A stretch of 64,000 nt of DNA, from the NCBI RefSeq assembly GCF_947500325.1, contig NZ_CANMRQ010000001.1:540156-604155 (forward strand). Reading direction: 5' to 3'. Source of the stretch: an uncultured Lacinutrix sp. (lineage in GTDB: Bacteria; Bacteroidota; Bacteroidia; Flavobacteriales; Flavobacteriaceae). Made by a program: the position numbers and the translations under genes. The notes under the pieces are model-generated. The model had not been told where the DNA came from. It worked only from the letters and a program-made list of their open reading frames with translations, and did no database searches. Positions 26,474 through 35,634 of the stretch are shown piece by piece. How positions within the stretch are numbered: the first letter of the stretch is position 1; every line of letters begins with the position of its first letter.

Positions 26474-28243
26474 ATGCAAGACTCTTCTTCATATTATAAA
26501 CAGAATATTTCTACTTATAAAGCTGAAATTTCAAAGATATATAAACAATTAACAGGATTAAGTACTGCACGTCTTTTAGTATTTATAGCAACAATTATAG
26601 GTGTTTATTTTACCTTTAATAATTGGCAAATTGCTTTAAGTTTTGCTTTAATTGGGATTGTTTCTTTTTTATACTTACTTTCTAAACACACCAACTTAAA
26701 AACAAAATACAAGCTTAAAAAAGCTTTACTGTCAATTAATGAAGAAGAAATAAAGATAGGATCTGGTGATTTTTTTCATAGAAATGCAGGACTAGAATTT
26801 CAAGATCCAAAACATCATTATGCTTTAGATATTGATTTATTTGGTCGTGGTTCATTCTTTCAGTTTATAAATAGAACAGCAACAAATATTGGCGCTTTAT
26901 CATTAGCAAATACATTAAAAGCTAATGCAATTAAAACTATAGAAAAAAGGCAAGAAGTAATAAAAGATTTGTCGTTAAAAACCGATTGGAGGCAAAGTTT
27001 TCAAGCCACAGCAAATTTAATTGAAGTACAAACCAAGCCAAATCAAATTGTAAAGTGGTTAAATGAGCATAAATCATTTATGCCAAAATTTTTTAAATGG
27101 ATTCCATTAATTTTTTCGATTGCATCGATTGTAATAATAATTTTAGGTATTACTAAAGTTATTCCTATTGCTTATGCTGGATATTGGCTATTTGTTGGGT
27201 TTGCTATTACTGGTCGTTTTTTAAAGAAAACAAATGATTTAGCGAAAAACACTAGTAAGATTAGAGATACATTTAGACAATATGCGTTGTTATTAAAAGC
27301 TATTGAAACAGAAACATTTACTTCAGAAATACTTAAGGAAAAACAACAAAAAATACAATTAGAAGGAAAAAAGGCCTCAACTATTTTAAGTAATTTATCT
27401 AGTGCGATGGATGCATTAGATAATAGAAATAATATGATTGGATTAATTTTTGGCAATGGCTATTTCTTAACCGATGTTAAAAATAGTTTTACCATAGACC
27501 AATGGATAGAAACCTATAAATCTAAAGTAGAAGATTGGTTTGAAGTGGTTACTTTTTTTGACACTTATAATAGTTTAGGTAATTATGCTTTTAATCATTC
27601 TCATTATGTATATCCTAAGATATTAAATCAGGGAGAAACTACAGCTGTTAAAAACTTAGGCCATCCATTATTGAAATTAGAAAAACGGATAGATAATAAT
27701 TTTGAGATTGATGGTGAGCAATTTTTTATTATTACTGGTGCTAATATGGCAGGAAAAAGCACCTTTTTAAGAACAGTATCTTTACATATTGTTATGGCAA
27801 ATATAGGTTTGCCAGTTTGTGCAGAGTCAAGCGAATATGTGCCAGTTAAATTAATTACAAGTATGCGTACTAGTGATTCTTTAACAGATGATAGTTCTTA
27901 TTTCTTTAGCGAATTAACACGTTTAAAATACATTGTAGACGCTATAGAAACAGATAATTACTTTATAATCTTAGACGAGATATTAAAAGGCACTAATAGT
28001 ACAGATAAGGCTATTGGATCAAGAAAGTTTGTTGAGAAATTAGTAGCTAGTAATGCTACAGGAATTATTGCTACACATGACTTAAGTCTTTGTGAAATTG
28101 AAAAAGAGCTTAAAGAAGTAAAGAATTACTATTTTGATGCGCAAATAATTAACGATGAGCTTTATTTCGATTATACCTTTAAAAAAGGAATCTGCCAGAA
28201 TATGAATGCGAGTTTCTTATTAAAGAAAATGGAGATAGTTTAA
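26474..28243 (+). CDS. membrane-anchored MutS-like ATPase
   Basis: A 589-residue protein with the MutS ATPase in its C-terminal part: Walker A ITGANMAGKSTFLRT near residue 422, the signature region SDSLTDDSSYFFSELTRL, Walker B YFIILDEILKGTNS near residue 498 and the His loop GIIATHDLSL. Upstream are a MutS core/clamp-like helical region and two hydrophobic pairs (about residues 35-75 and 210-255) predicted to span the membrane. The mismatch-recognition and connector domains of MutS1 are absent, as is a Smr domain. It is therefore unlikely to be classical mismatch repair. This type recurs in Bacteroidota annotations but its role is unknown. Confidence 0.8.
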   Translation: MQDSSSYYKQNISTYKAEISKIYKQLTGLSTARLLVFIATIIGVYFTFNNWQIALSFALIGIVSFLYLLSKHTNLKTKYKLKKALLSINEEEIKIGSGDFFHRNAGLEFQDPKHHYALDIDLFGRGSFFQFINRTATNIGALSLANTLKANAIKTIEKRQEVIKDLSLKTDWRQSFQATANLIEVQTKPNQIVKWLNEHKSFMPKFFKWIPLIFSIASIVIIILGITKVIPIAYAGYWLFVGFAITGRFLKKTNDLAKNTSKIRDTFRQYALLLKAIETETFTSEILKEKQQKIQLEGKKASTILSNLSSAMDALDNRNNMIGLIFGNGYFLTDVKNSFTIDQWIETYKSKVEDWFEVVTFFDTYNSLGNYAFNHSHYVYPKILNQGETTAVKNLGHPLLKLEKRIDNNFEIDGEQFFIITGANMAGKSTFLRTVSLHIVMANIGLPVCAESSEYVPVKLITSMRTSDSLTDDSSYFFSELTRLKYIVDAIETDNYFIILDEILKGTNSTDKAIGSRKFVEKLVASNATGIIATHDLSLCEIEKELKEVKNYYFDAQIINDELYFDYTFKKGICQNMNASFLLKKMEIV

Positions 28244-28246
28244 ATT

Positions 28247-28933
28247 TTAACTAGTTATTTGTAAAAGTATCGGCGAAATTTTGCAAATACGTAAAGAACC
28301 ATAACCTAGTATTGAAGACGTTATCTTTATATCAAAAATTTGAACTTTAGAACCTCTTTTCATTTTTTGTATATCTTTAAGTAAAAGGGTTGATTTAATT
28401 CTATTTCCATATACTTTTTGAACATTCTTTCCAGGTAATTTAATTTTAAAACCTATTACTTTAGCACTAAGTCCATTAATTAATAAATCTGGAAAATCGT
28501 AAGATACTTTACCGGAACTTAATTCTGTTTTAGATAATTTAATTATACTTTTTTTTGAGTTTCTCCCATTAAATTGACTTATACCACTACTTAAATTTTT
28601 TATTTTTAAAGTTTTTGAAATCTCAAAGTTTTTTCCATTAGTAAGTTTTCCTGTAACATAAATAATAACTTCTTTACCAGATTGAGGTACCATTTCATAA
28701 TTACCTTGATCAATTTTTTTTAGCCCAATTCCTTTGGCGACATATTCTATATTGTTTTTAGCAACTATAGTAATTGGATTTAATATTCCTCGATATACTA
28801 TATCTTGATTATTATACTCAACAATTATTTCAATTTCTGTTAATTTCTCTTTAGCTATTTGGCTTTCATGTTGTCTAATAAATGTAGAGTATATAAGAAA
28901 AACAAAATAGAATGATGTTAAAAATTTTACCAT
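28247..28933 (-). CDS. orphan GldM C-terminal-domain-like protein
   Basis: A 228-residue protein with an N-terminal hydrophobic anchor or signal (FLTSFYFVFLIYSTF). The rest resembles the periplasmic D3/D4 domains of GldM, the T9SS motor-stem protein: YRGILNPITIVAKNN, YEMVPQSGKEVIIYVTGKL, ISKTLKIKNL, then AKVIGFKIKLPGKNVQKVYGN and RGSKVQIFDIKITS. The GldM inner-membrane helices and long D1/D2 region are missing, so this is not the motor protein itself. It lies six bases downstream of a papain-like lipoprotein gene. A periplasmic interaction role with T9SS or with that hydrolase is inferred. Homology is from memory of GldM, not a search. Confidence 0.7.
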   Translation of the reverse strand: MVKFLTSFYFVFLIYSTFIRQHESQIAKEKLTEIEIIVEYNNQDIVYRGILNPITIVAKNNIEYVAKGIGLKKIDQGNYEMVPQSGKEVIIYVTGKLTNGKNFEISKTLKIKNLSSGISQFNGRNSKKSIIKLSKTELSSGKVSYDFPDLLINGLSAKVIGFKIKLPGKNVQKVYGNRIKSTLLLKDIQKMKRGSKVQIFDIKITSSILGYGSLRICKISPILLQITS

Positions 28934-28939
28934 AATTTC

Positions 28940-29527
28940 TTAACTATTAGGAATTATAAGTCGCTCATTAAAAACCCATTTTTTAATTAAAGCCTTATTG
29001 GTTGTTATTTCTGCAAAAACATAAATTTTAGATTTAAAACAAGCAGATGTTTCTGCTAATTCAATTACTACTTTATTATCGCAATAACTCGAGTGTAAAA
29101 AGTAAATGTCTTTGTCTTTTATTAAAACATAGCCAACATGATTGTCTAGGCCAACAAAGTAAATACCATCTTTATAAGTCCTGTTTAGTTTTTGTTTTAA
29201 TGTTTCAAAAGAAAGATTAGAATATATTTTTAATTCATTCTTTGGTTGTAATGCTATAGCTTCATTTAAACCACCTTGTTGCGCCATTTTATAGCGATTT
29301 ATAACAAAACCAAGATGTTTTAATGTTGTAGAAACAAAATAACCACAAGCAATTTCACCATTGTTTGGGACACTAGTATGACCATTAAACTCCCAAGTTG
29401 TCCCATACCAATGTGGAACAATATCATTAATTAACTTTAAATATAAATACTTAGAAGCACTGTCTATAGCTTTTTCTTTGTTTTTAAAATATAGTGGTTG
29501 AAAATACCTTTTTGGAGATACTTCCAT
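28940..29527 (-). CDS. papain/NlpC-like cysteine hydrolase, probably a lipoprotein (true start upstream)
   Basis: Residues 58-75 (GEIACGYFVSTTLKHLGF) place a Cys at the start of a helix, and GLDNHVGYVLIKD supplies a His about 70 residues later, followed by FLHSS: the Cys-His(-polar) order of NlpC/P60 and papain-like hydrolases that cut peptidoglycan stem peptides or amides. Cys61 and His130 are the likely pair. The reading frame stays open upstream to 29745 and encodes a lipoprotein signal (KTKHLFLLLVFLSCKDYQ), so the native product is probably 261 residues beginning at 29725, where the codon is ATT. From the ATG at 29527 the protein would be cytosolic, which suits neither the family nor the GldM-like neighbour. 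Confidence 0.65.
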   Translation of the reverse strand: MEVSPKRYFQPLYFKNKEKAIDSASKYLYLKLINDIVPHWYGTTWEFNGHTSVPNNGEIACGYFVSTTLKHLGFVINRYKMAQQGGLNEAIALQPKNELKIYSNLSFETLKQKLNRTYKDGIYFVGLDNHVGYVLIKDKDIYFLHSSYCDNKVVIELAETSACFKSKIYVFAEITTNKALIKKWVFNERLIIPNS

Positions 29528-29879
29528 GTTGTGTTTTATTGTATTGTAATTTCCTTTAGCTTTAAAATTAATATTTAGCTTAATACTGTCTAGATTAGGA
29601 GTGGTTTTTTCTTCAATGTTTTTATTTGAAGATATATTATCATTATCAAATACAATAGTACTAGTAACTTGATAGTCTTTACAACTAAGAAATACTAAAA
29701 GTAAAAAAAGATGTTTTGTTTTAATAGCGTTTAAGAATTAGTAAATAAAAAATAAGGATATTAGTTAGTGATATATAGGTTATATAATTAACGCTATAAG
29801 TATACTATTAATTATGTCTTATCTTAATATTTATAATCTTGTGGAAGGTTTTACCTTACTAATTCTTATTAGTATAATC

Positions 29880-30554
29880 CTAAAACTTCACCTTAATAAC
29901 CTTATTAAGAGTGTAGCCATTGGTATTATCTCCCGTAACATTGTCGGCCATGTTACCAGCTAAACTATCTCTAAATTCATAATCTCTTCTGTTGGAAGTA
30001 TCTGCTTTCCCTTTATATTTTTTATCAGTATATACTGTTTCAGATATTTTATCTGGAAACGCAATTTGTGTCGCTAATAAAGATTTTCCATTCTTTTTAA
30101 GAACTTCAATATGTAAATGAGGCGCTCGACCAGGATACCAACCTGGGTATATAGAAATAAAAGAAACGTTCCCTTTATTATCTGTAGTTTGTCTACCACG
30201 AAGGAAGTGTTTATGCTTAAAATTACCATCTAACTGATGTGAATATTCAGAGTAGTTTCCTTTTTTATCACATTGCCATATATCTACATATACATCTGAT
30301 AAAGGTGTACAATTAGTATTGACATTTTGAATTGTTAAATTTACAAGCAAAGGAATGCCATCTCGATCACCTATTATATTAGCTCTAACAACATCTGCAG
30401 GAGACTTTAAAGGAAAAGGGCCTATAGTTTCTCTTGGCGTCATTTCACAGTCATTATTAGTGTCTTTATTTGAGGAATAGTTTAAAGCAGCTCCTAAAAC
30501 GGGAGTAGCAACAAGTCCTAAACCTAGATTTTTAATGAATTTTTCTCTCTTCAT
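29880..30554 (-). CDS. intradiol ring-cleavage dioxygenase-like protein, exported
   Basis: A 224-residue protein with an N-terminal hydrophobic segment (FIKNLGLGLVATPVLGAAL). The intradiol dioxygenase core is clear: DVYVDIWQCDKKGNYSEYS, LRGRQTTDNKGNVSF and YPGWYPGRAPHLHIEV. The Fe(III) ligands expected in this family map to Tyr101, Tyr140, His146 and His148, with the usual Arg143. The long substrate-binding N-terminal helix of catechol dioxygenases is missing, as in extracellular members of the family. The substrate may be an aromatic diol, but is unproven. It follows a PepSY-type membrane gene with 11 bases between. Confidence 0.85.
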   Translation of the reverse strand: MKREKFIKNLGLGLVATPVLGAALNYSSNKDTNNDCEMTPRETIGPFPLKSPADVVRANIIGDRDGIPLLVNLTIQNVNTNCTPLSDVYVDIWQCDKKGNYSEYSHQLDGNFKHKHFLRGRQTTDNKGNVSFISIYPGWYPGRAPHLHIEVLKKNGKSLLATQIAFPDKISETVYTDKKYKGKADTSNRRDYEFRDSLAGNMADNVTGDNTNGYTLNKVIKVKF

Positions 30555-30565
30555 AACATGATGAT

Positions 30566-31123
30566 TTAATTAATAAAAAATAAAAATATAAATGGGAAAA
30601 TAAGTCCTATAACGGTTAATATCCATCCGCGTTTTTTAAAACTATACTTCCCTTTCGAAATAAACATTCCTGTAATAGCAATAACTAACATGGCAATACC
30701 GAAAATATCTGAAAACCATATCCACCAACTATTTGTAGTCTGATGTAATATGGCCATTTGCTTTAATACAGGAATAGGTTTTACAAATTCGATTTCTCCA
30801 TTTCCAGTATTTAAATCTATTGTCATGAAAGCATTATTAAAATAAACTCGTCCTTCATCTCCTCTTTCTCTATAGGCTTCAAAATCACTTTCTGGAGCAA
30901 ATGTGGATGCAGTATTTTTAAAATATTCCTCAGTTATGCTTGATTTGTCTTTTGGTAAATTCAGTTTTACTGGCTCTACTTTTACTGTATATTCTCTTGA
31001 ACTAAAACTTTCTCTATGATTTAGGGTTATTCCAGATATCGAAAAAGCAATAATTAATCCTAAAAAAAAGTAGGCTAGATCTCTGTGAATTAATCTGTTC
31101 CAATATGCTCTTGTCTTTTTCAT
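30566..31123 (-). CDS. PepSY-associated membrane protein
   Basis: A 185-residue inner-membrane protein. An N-terminal helix (LAYFFLGLIIAFSISGITLNH) is followed by a periplasmic region of about 80 residues (EYTVKVEPVKL to IEFVKPIPVL). Then come LHQTTNSWWIWFSDIFGIAMLVIAITG and a second helix pair. This is the arrangement of PepSY-associated proteins, whose HQ..W..WSDIFG stretch with conserved His and Trp is linked to heme or iron handling. Upstream of the dioxygenase-like gene in the same unit, so it could supply iron or electrons to it; that link is inferred. Confidence 0.75.
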   Translation of the reverse strand: MKKTRAYWNRLIHRDLAYFFLGLIIAFSISGITLNHRESFSSREYTVKVEPVKLNLPKDKSSITEEYFKNTASTFAPESDFEAYRERGDEGRVYFNNAFMTIDLNTGNGEIEFVKPIPVLKQMAILHQTTNSWWIWFSDIFGIAMLVIAITGMFISKGKYSFKKRGWILTVIGLIFPFIFLFFIN

Positions 31124-31146
31124 TTATAAATTATAATTACTTACTT

Positions 31147-31154
31147 CAAATGTA
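31147..31154 (-). promoter_or_regulatory. -7 element TACATTTG of the PepSY/dioxygenase unit
   Basis: On the minus strand TACATTTG matches TAnnTTTG and lies 23 bases upstream of the ATG at 31123. No TTG is found 17-23 bases further upstream, so the promoter is only half convincing. Confidence 0.4.
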
Positions 31155-31424
31155 TTTTTGATTAAACACTTTCTATAAAAAAATCTATGAAACAGCGTTT
31201 TTTTTCAGTTAAATTAAAGAACTAAGGTTTTTTATATTAATAAGTCGAAACTATATTTAGGCGCAAATCACTATAATTCACTTAATTTATGACCTAGTTT
31301 ATTTAAAAAGTAATAGGACATAGTTAAATAGCTTATATATTTATATTATATAAATTAATAAAGAAGAGAATGGGGCAATATGTACTATTTTTTTTGTTAG
31401 ATAAACGATAAATAAAGTTTGTTA

Positions 31425-32468
31425 GTGAAAGGGAGACAAAAACATATTATTTTCTGGGTACTATACACTTTATTTATTTTTTTCATATTTAGCGTGCTTA
31501 CAAATTTACTTGAAACAGTATTTAGAACTTTAGGGGTTATAAGTATGCAAATGCTTGTTTTTTATTTTAATTATAATGTGCTAATACCAAAATATTATTC
31601 AAGTAAAATGTATGTCCGTTACGGATTGATAAATTTTTTATTGCTGATTTTTTCGGTTTTCACATTAGATTTTTTTGTTAGATTATCTTTTTATATTTCT
31701 CACCTTAATAGAGATCATAGTTACTCTCTAAATACGGTGTTTAACTTAAGATATTTTGATATAGATTCTTTAGAAATAATTTTTAACCATATGATGCCAG
31801 TTTTACTGGCTATATTTATTAGTTTCTTGTTTTATAATTTTTCTGAACTAAAAAAAAGAGAAGAAAAAGAAACATTACTAGCTAAAGCCGAAAAAGATTT
31901 TTTGATTTCGCAGATAAACCCACATTTTTTATTTAATACTCTTAATAATATTTATTCGCTGTCTGTTTTTAACAATGCTCAAAGTTCTTCAGCTATTATG
32001 CAACTTTCTAAAATGTTAGACTATTCTTTGTATGGATCAAAAAAAGAATTAGTTAGTTTACATGAAGAAATACAACATATTAATAATTTTATAGGCCTTT
32101 TTAAATTAAAAGATGATGGTATAGAAACAATTACTTTTGATTTTGTAAAGGCAAATAAAACTTTGAAAATTGCTCCTATGTTATTAATTCCATTTGTGGA
32201 AAATGCTTTTAAGCATGGAAATGTAGAAGATGTGAAAAATGGCTATATAGAGATCGATCTATATACAAAACAGGAGCAAGTGATTTTTAAAATAAAAAAT
32301 TCCTATAGACCAAAGAAATCTGTTGATGAATCTAGTGGAATAGGAATTATTAATGTTAAAAGGAGATTGGAGTTATTATATCCAAACAAGCATCAATTAC
32401 ATATTGAACAAAAAGAAAATGATTATATAATAAACTTATCTATAACAACAAACACGGATGAAGCTTAA
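31425..32468 (+). CDS. LytS-type sensor histidine kinase (pair 2)
   Basis: Four hydrophobic helices (about residues 8-145) with no large periplasmic domain, then a linker, the phospho-acceptor His near residue 167 (SQINPHFLFNTLNN) and an HATPase with PFVENAFKHGNVE and SSGIGIINVKRRLELL. The frame also has a TTG at 31419, but the GTG at 31425 (GTGAAAGG) is preferred because the paralogue at 35635 starts with GTGAAAGA at the same place relative to its first helix. Overlaps the regulator gene by 11 bases. The 300 bases upstream are AT-rich without a recognisable site. Confidence 0.87.
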   Translation: MKGRQKHIIFWVLYTLFIFFIFSVLTNLLETVFRTLGVISMQMLVFYFNYNVLIPKYYSSKMYVRYGLINFLLLIFSVFTLDFFVRLSFYISHLNRDHSYSLNTVFNLRYFDIDSLEIIFNHMMPVLLAIFISFLFYNFSELKKREEKETLLAKAEKDFLISQINPHFLFNTLNNIYSLSVFNNAQSSSAIMQLSKMLDYSLYGSKKELVSLHEEIQHINNFIGLFKLKDDGIETITFDFVKANKTLKIAPMLLIPFVENAFKHGNVEDVKNGYIEIDLYTKQEQVIFKIKNSYRPKKSVDESSGIGIINVKRRLELLYPNKHQLHIEQKENDYIINLSITTNTDEA

Positions 32469-33153
32469 TATAATTATAATAGATGATGAACAATTAGCTA
32501 GAAAACTTTTAGAGAATTATATCTCTAAGATAGAACATCTGGATCTTATAGGTTCTTTTAAATCCCCAATTGAAGCCTTATCGCTTTTAAAAGAAAAATC
32601 AATAGATATAATACTACTAGATATTAGAATGCCAGATATTTCTGGATTAGATTTTTTAAAAACATTAGAGAATCCGTCTGCTATTATATTAACTACTGCG
32701 TATAGAGAATATGCATTAGAAGGCTACGAACATAATGTTACAGATTACTTACTTAAACCTATTGAGTTTTCTAGATTTTTAAAAGCTATTAATAAAGTTG
32801 ATATAAATAAAAATGATACTACTACAAATTATAAAAAGGAGATAGAATATATTAATTTAAAATATAATAAAAAGACTTATCGAATAGCATTAAGTTCTAT
32901 ACTATATGTTAAAGGAGAAAATGAATATGTCAACTATTATCTTAAAAATGACGAAAAACTTTTAATATATGGGACATTAAAAGACATTGAACTTAAGTTG
33001 CCTTCTTCTAATTTTATTAGAATACATAGATCTTATATAATTAATATTAATGAAATAGATTATGTAGAAGGTAATAGGGTTGTTATACAAAATCAAAAAC
33101 TGCCTATTAGTGATAGTTACAAGAAGATTTTTCTTGAGAAATGGAATGCTTAA
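32458..33153 (+). CDS. LytTR response regulator (pair 2)
   Basis: Receiver residues IIDDEQLA, Asp near residue 54 in ILLDIRMPDISG, TTAY and LLKPIEFSR, followed by a LytTR domain (ILYVKGENEYVNYY, FIRIHRSYIININEI, KLPISDSYKKIF). It starts inside the kinase gene (11-base overlap), implying coupled translation. Its stop is three bases from the convergent TPR gene. It is the partner of the upstream kinase; targets are unknown. The adjacent thioredoxin/TPR operon is on the opposite strand. Confidence 0.9.
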   Translation: MKLNIIIIDDEQLARKLLENYISKIEHLDLIGSFKSPIEALSLLKEKSIDIILLDIRMPDISGLDFLKTLENPSAIILTTAYREYALEGYEHNVTDYLLKPIEFSRFLKAINKVDINKNDTTTNYKKEIEYINLKYNKKTYRIALSSILYVKGENEYVNYYLKNDEKLLIYGTLKDIELKLPSSNFIRIHRSYIININEIDYVEGNRVVIQNQKLPISDSYKKIFLEKWNA

Positions 33154-33156
33154 TAT

Positions 33157-33972
33157 TTATTCTAGCTTTTCAATCGCTTCTAATATATCGGATTTATAAA
33201 CTTTGAAACCAGCATTTATATTAATGAATTTATTAGTGTCTTGAAACTTTAAAAGGGCATTTTTAAATTGTTTTTTTGCTTCCTTTAAATCTAGTTTTTC
33301 TTTGTACGCAATACCTAAATAATAATAAGTATCAGCAAGGTCTTTATTTATAATAATTTGCTTTTTTAAAGCCTTTATTGCTTTATCGTATTGTTTATTT
33401 TTAACATATAAAACTCCTAAAGAATGGTAATCTGCAAATCCAAAATCATCTTCAGTTTTATAACTATTTAAGCAGTTAAGAATAGTTTCTATCCCTTTAG
33501 TGTAATTACCAGTTTTGGCATATGCTAAACCTAAAATAATACGCATATCTTTTTCACCACCTGGCGTAAATTGTATATACGCTTTTGGCATTGCATAATA
33601 AGTTTCTAAGTCTTTAATACATAGTTCATTATTTTTATATTGCCAATACCAGTAAGCTCTATACCATAAATAGTCTAGAGGTTTTAATTTTACAGCTTCA
33701 TTTAATAACTTAAGTCCTTCAATTAAAAACCCTCTTTTAAAATAAGGAACAGATTTTTCATAATATGCCCAATGAAATTTTGGACCTAAAGTAATAGCCT
33801 TATCAAAAAGTAGTTGAGACTCTTTACTACCTTGTTTATATTTTAAAGCTTCATCACTAAGTTCACAAGCTTTTCTTTCTCTACTGTTTTCTGGATAAAT
33901 ATAGCAGTTAACTTGACTAAAACTTTTTGAACAAAAAATAAAAAACGATAGTATTAAAATTGTTGTTTTCAT
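33157..33972 (-). CDS. secreted tetratricopeptide-repeat protein
   Basis: Signal peptide (MKTTILILSFFIFCSKSFSQ), then about six TPR-like helical pairs spanning residues 30-260, for example AYYEKSVPYFKRGFLIEGLKLLN, ILGLAYAKTGNYTKGIETIL and TYYYLGIAYKEKLDLKEAKKQF. Probably a periplasmic scaffold. The ATG overlaps the stop of the upstream TonB-C-like lipoprotein gene by four bases (ATGA). Third gene of the thioredoxin / lipoprotein / TPR operon. Confidence 0.8.
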   Translation of the reverse strand: MKTTILILSFFIFCSKSFSQVNCYIYPENSRERKACELSDEALKYKQGSKESQLLFDKAITLGPKFHWAYYEKSVPYFKRGFLIEGLKLLNEAVKLKPLDYLWYRAYWYWQYKNNELCIKDLETYYAMPKAYIQFTPGGEKDMRIILGLAYAKTGNYTKGIETILNCLNSYKTEDDFGFADYHSLGVLYVKNKQYDKAIKALKKQIIINKDLADTYYYLGIAYKEKLDLKEAKKQFKNALLKFQDTNKFININAGFKVYKSDILEAIEKLE

Positions 33973-34469
33973 GTTTTTTGAATTTCCCCATTTATTATTT
34001 TAATAGTAAAAAAACTATAGCCATCGAGATCTTTACCTTTGTAAAAAGGATGATTCCAGCCATTTAAACTTTTTATAATACTTAAAATATGTTCTGATAG
34101 TTGATTTGGAGGTTTTGTTTTAAGGAATGAAGAGTCGAGAGTTTGTAATCTATAACGTCCAGTTTTGTTCTTACAATTTATAGCGAATCTTACAATAAAA
34201 TAACCTGAGAAATGTTCAAACTTTGGATTAAAAACAAATTTATTTAATAGTTCTGCTTCTAAAGCTTTTTCACCTCCATTATATTTAATAAGTGCTCGTT
34301 TGTGTAGAACATTTGTAGAGTCACAGAATTTAAAATCTTTGTTATCTGTATTTGGATTATAAGCTGTGTCTCCAATTTGATTTTCGTAATATGTGCCTTC
34401 TATTTCATTATTACAACTCAATATAAAAAAGAGAAATATAGTGAAAAGTGAAATCGTTTTCATTTTCAT
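33969..34469 (-). CDS. lipoprotein with TonB C-terminal-like domain
   Basis: Lipid Cys about residue 19 (FFILSCNNEIEG). Residues about 70-166 read like the TonB C-terminal fold: ALEAELLNKFVF, GYFIVRFAINCKNKTGRYRLQ, then ILSIIKSLNGWNHPFYKGKDLDGYSFFTIKIINGEI. This is the pattern used in Bacteroidota envelope proteins, with the usual W-P-G turn altered to W-N-H-P. It has no TonB transmembrane helix, so it is not an energy transducer. Four bases after the thioredoxin gene and overlapping the TPR gene. Confidence 0.65.
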   Translation of the reverse strand: MKMKTISLFTIFLFFILSCNNEIEGTYYENQIGDTAYNPNTDNKDFKFCDSTNVLHKRALIKYNGGEKALEAELLNKFVFNPKFEHFSGYFIVRFAINCKNKTGRYRLQTLDSSFLKTKPPNQLSEHILSIIKSLNGWNHPFYKGKDLDGYSFFTIKIINGEIQKT

Positions 34470-34473
34470 GAAA

Positions 34474-35364
34474 TTAACTTAATGCTTTTATTTTGGCTAT
34501 CATCTCTAATGCATTCTTATCTTCAGGTTTTAAACTTAATACTTTATAATAGTTCTTTAACGCTTCAGTATAATTTTTAGTGATAAAATAAGCTTCGCCT
34601 AAACTATCGTAAACATTATGCTTATAAGGAAAAATCTTTGTATTCAAATCGAAAATATACAATGCTTTTTCAGTCTGTTCAGCTCTTAAAAATACATAGC
34701 CATATGTATTAAGTTCACGACTACCTTTTACAAACTCTGCTAATCTTGGAATTAATTCTGTTTCCATAGTTTTAAGTGAATCCAAAGATTTATTTTCTAA
34801 CTGATTATTAAGATAAGTCACAGCTAGGTAGTTTGGTCTGTATTTAGTTGTAGTTGTAATTTTAAGTATGTCACGCTCAAACGTTTCTTTTGGGTGTTCA
34901 ACAATTCTGTTGACTTCTTTACCATCTTTATAAAATATAAAAGTTGGGACACGATGAATATTCATACCTTTTTCTTCACCATTTGGACCTTGTTTATAAG
35001 CGTCGTCACTTCTATTTAAAGCAATAACTTCTAATTGATTCATAGGGTAATTTGCTTCCTCTAAAACCGAATAAAAACGGGGAACTTCCTTTTTGCTATC
35101 GCCACACCAAGTACCTAAAAAAGCTTTAATTGTGTAACCTTTAAGTGAGTCTTTAATTGTTTTAATAATTTTGTTATTGGCTAAATAAGCATCATGATTT
35201 TTATTAAACCATTCTTTAAAAGTTGCTTTTGTTAAACCTTTTTTATCTATTTTTCCAAGCAACATTTGTTTTCCTTCTCCGTATTCTACAACTTGATTAA
35301 TACTTTGCGAAAAACCAATTGATAGGCTTAAAAATAATGCGATTAAAATAACTGTTCGTTTCAT
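34474..35364 (-). CDS. secreted thioredoxin-like protein with C-terminal TPRs
   Basis: Signal peptide (LFLSLSIGFSQ). The thioredoxin fold covers about residues 30-170 with active-site region LGTWCGDSKKEVPRFY, where Cys87 lacks the second Cys (Ser90 takes its place), and a cis-Pro in HRVPTFIFYKDGKEV. The single Cys argues for an isomerase or peroxidase-like use, or none. Residues about 190-296 form TPR pairs ending YKVLSLKPEDKNALEMI. Predicted periplasmic. First gene of the operon; divergent from LytS/LytTR pair 3 across 270 bases. Confidence 0.8.
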   Translation of the reverse strand: MKRTVILIALFLSLSIGFSQSINQVVEYGEGKQMLLGKIDKKGLTKATFKEWFNKNHDAYLANNKIIKTIKDSLKGYTIKAFLGTWCGDSKKEVPRFYSVLEEANYPMNQLEVIALNRSDDAYKQGPNGEEKGMNIHRVPTFIFYKDGKEVNRIVEHPKETFERDILKITTTTKYRPNYLAVTYLNNQLENKSLDSLKTMETELIPRLAEFVKGSRELNTYGYVFLRAEQTEKALYIFDLNTKIFPYKHNVYDSLGEAYFITKNYTEALKNYYKVLSLKPEDKNALEMIAKIKALS

Positions 35365-35634
35365 GTGTTTTAATTAATGTTTTTAACGGTCACGTGTAGC
35401 ATCCTTAATATTGATTTTACTAAATAAAGCTATATAGCTATGGATGGTTCATGAGTTTATTAATTTGTTTGATGATGTTTCAAAAGTAAATTCTAAATAT
35501 CTTAAGCCATAATAATTTGTACAAACAACAAACTTAAAGTGGTCAATGAAAGAAATACATGTAGTTTGTCACGTTAAGATGGGTTTTTGTACTTCATTTT
35601 TGATGGTTAACTCATTTCTAAGTACTTTTCAATA

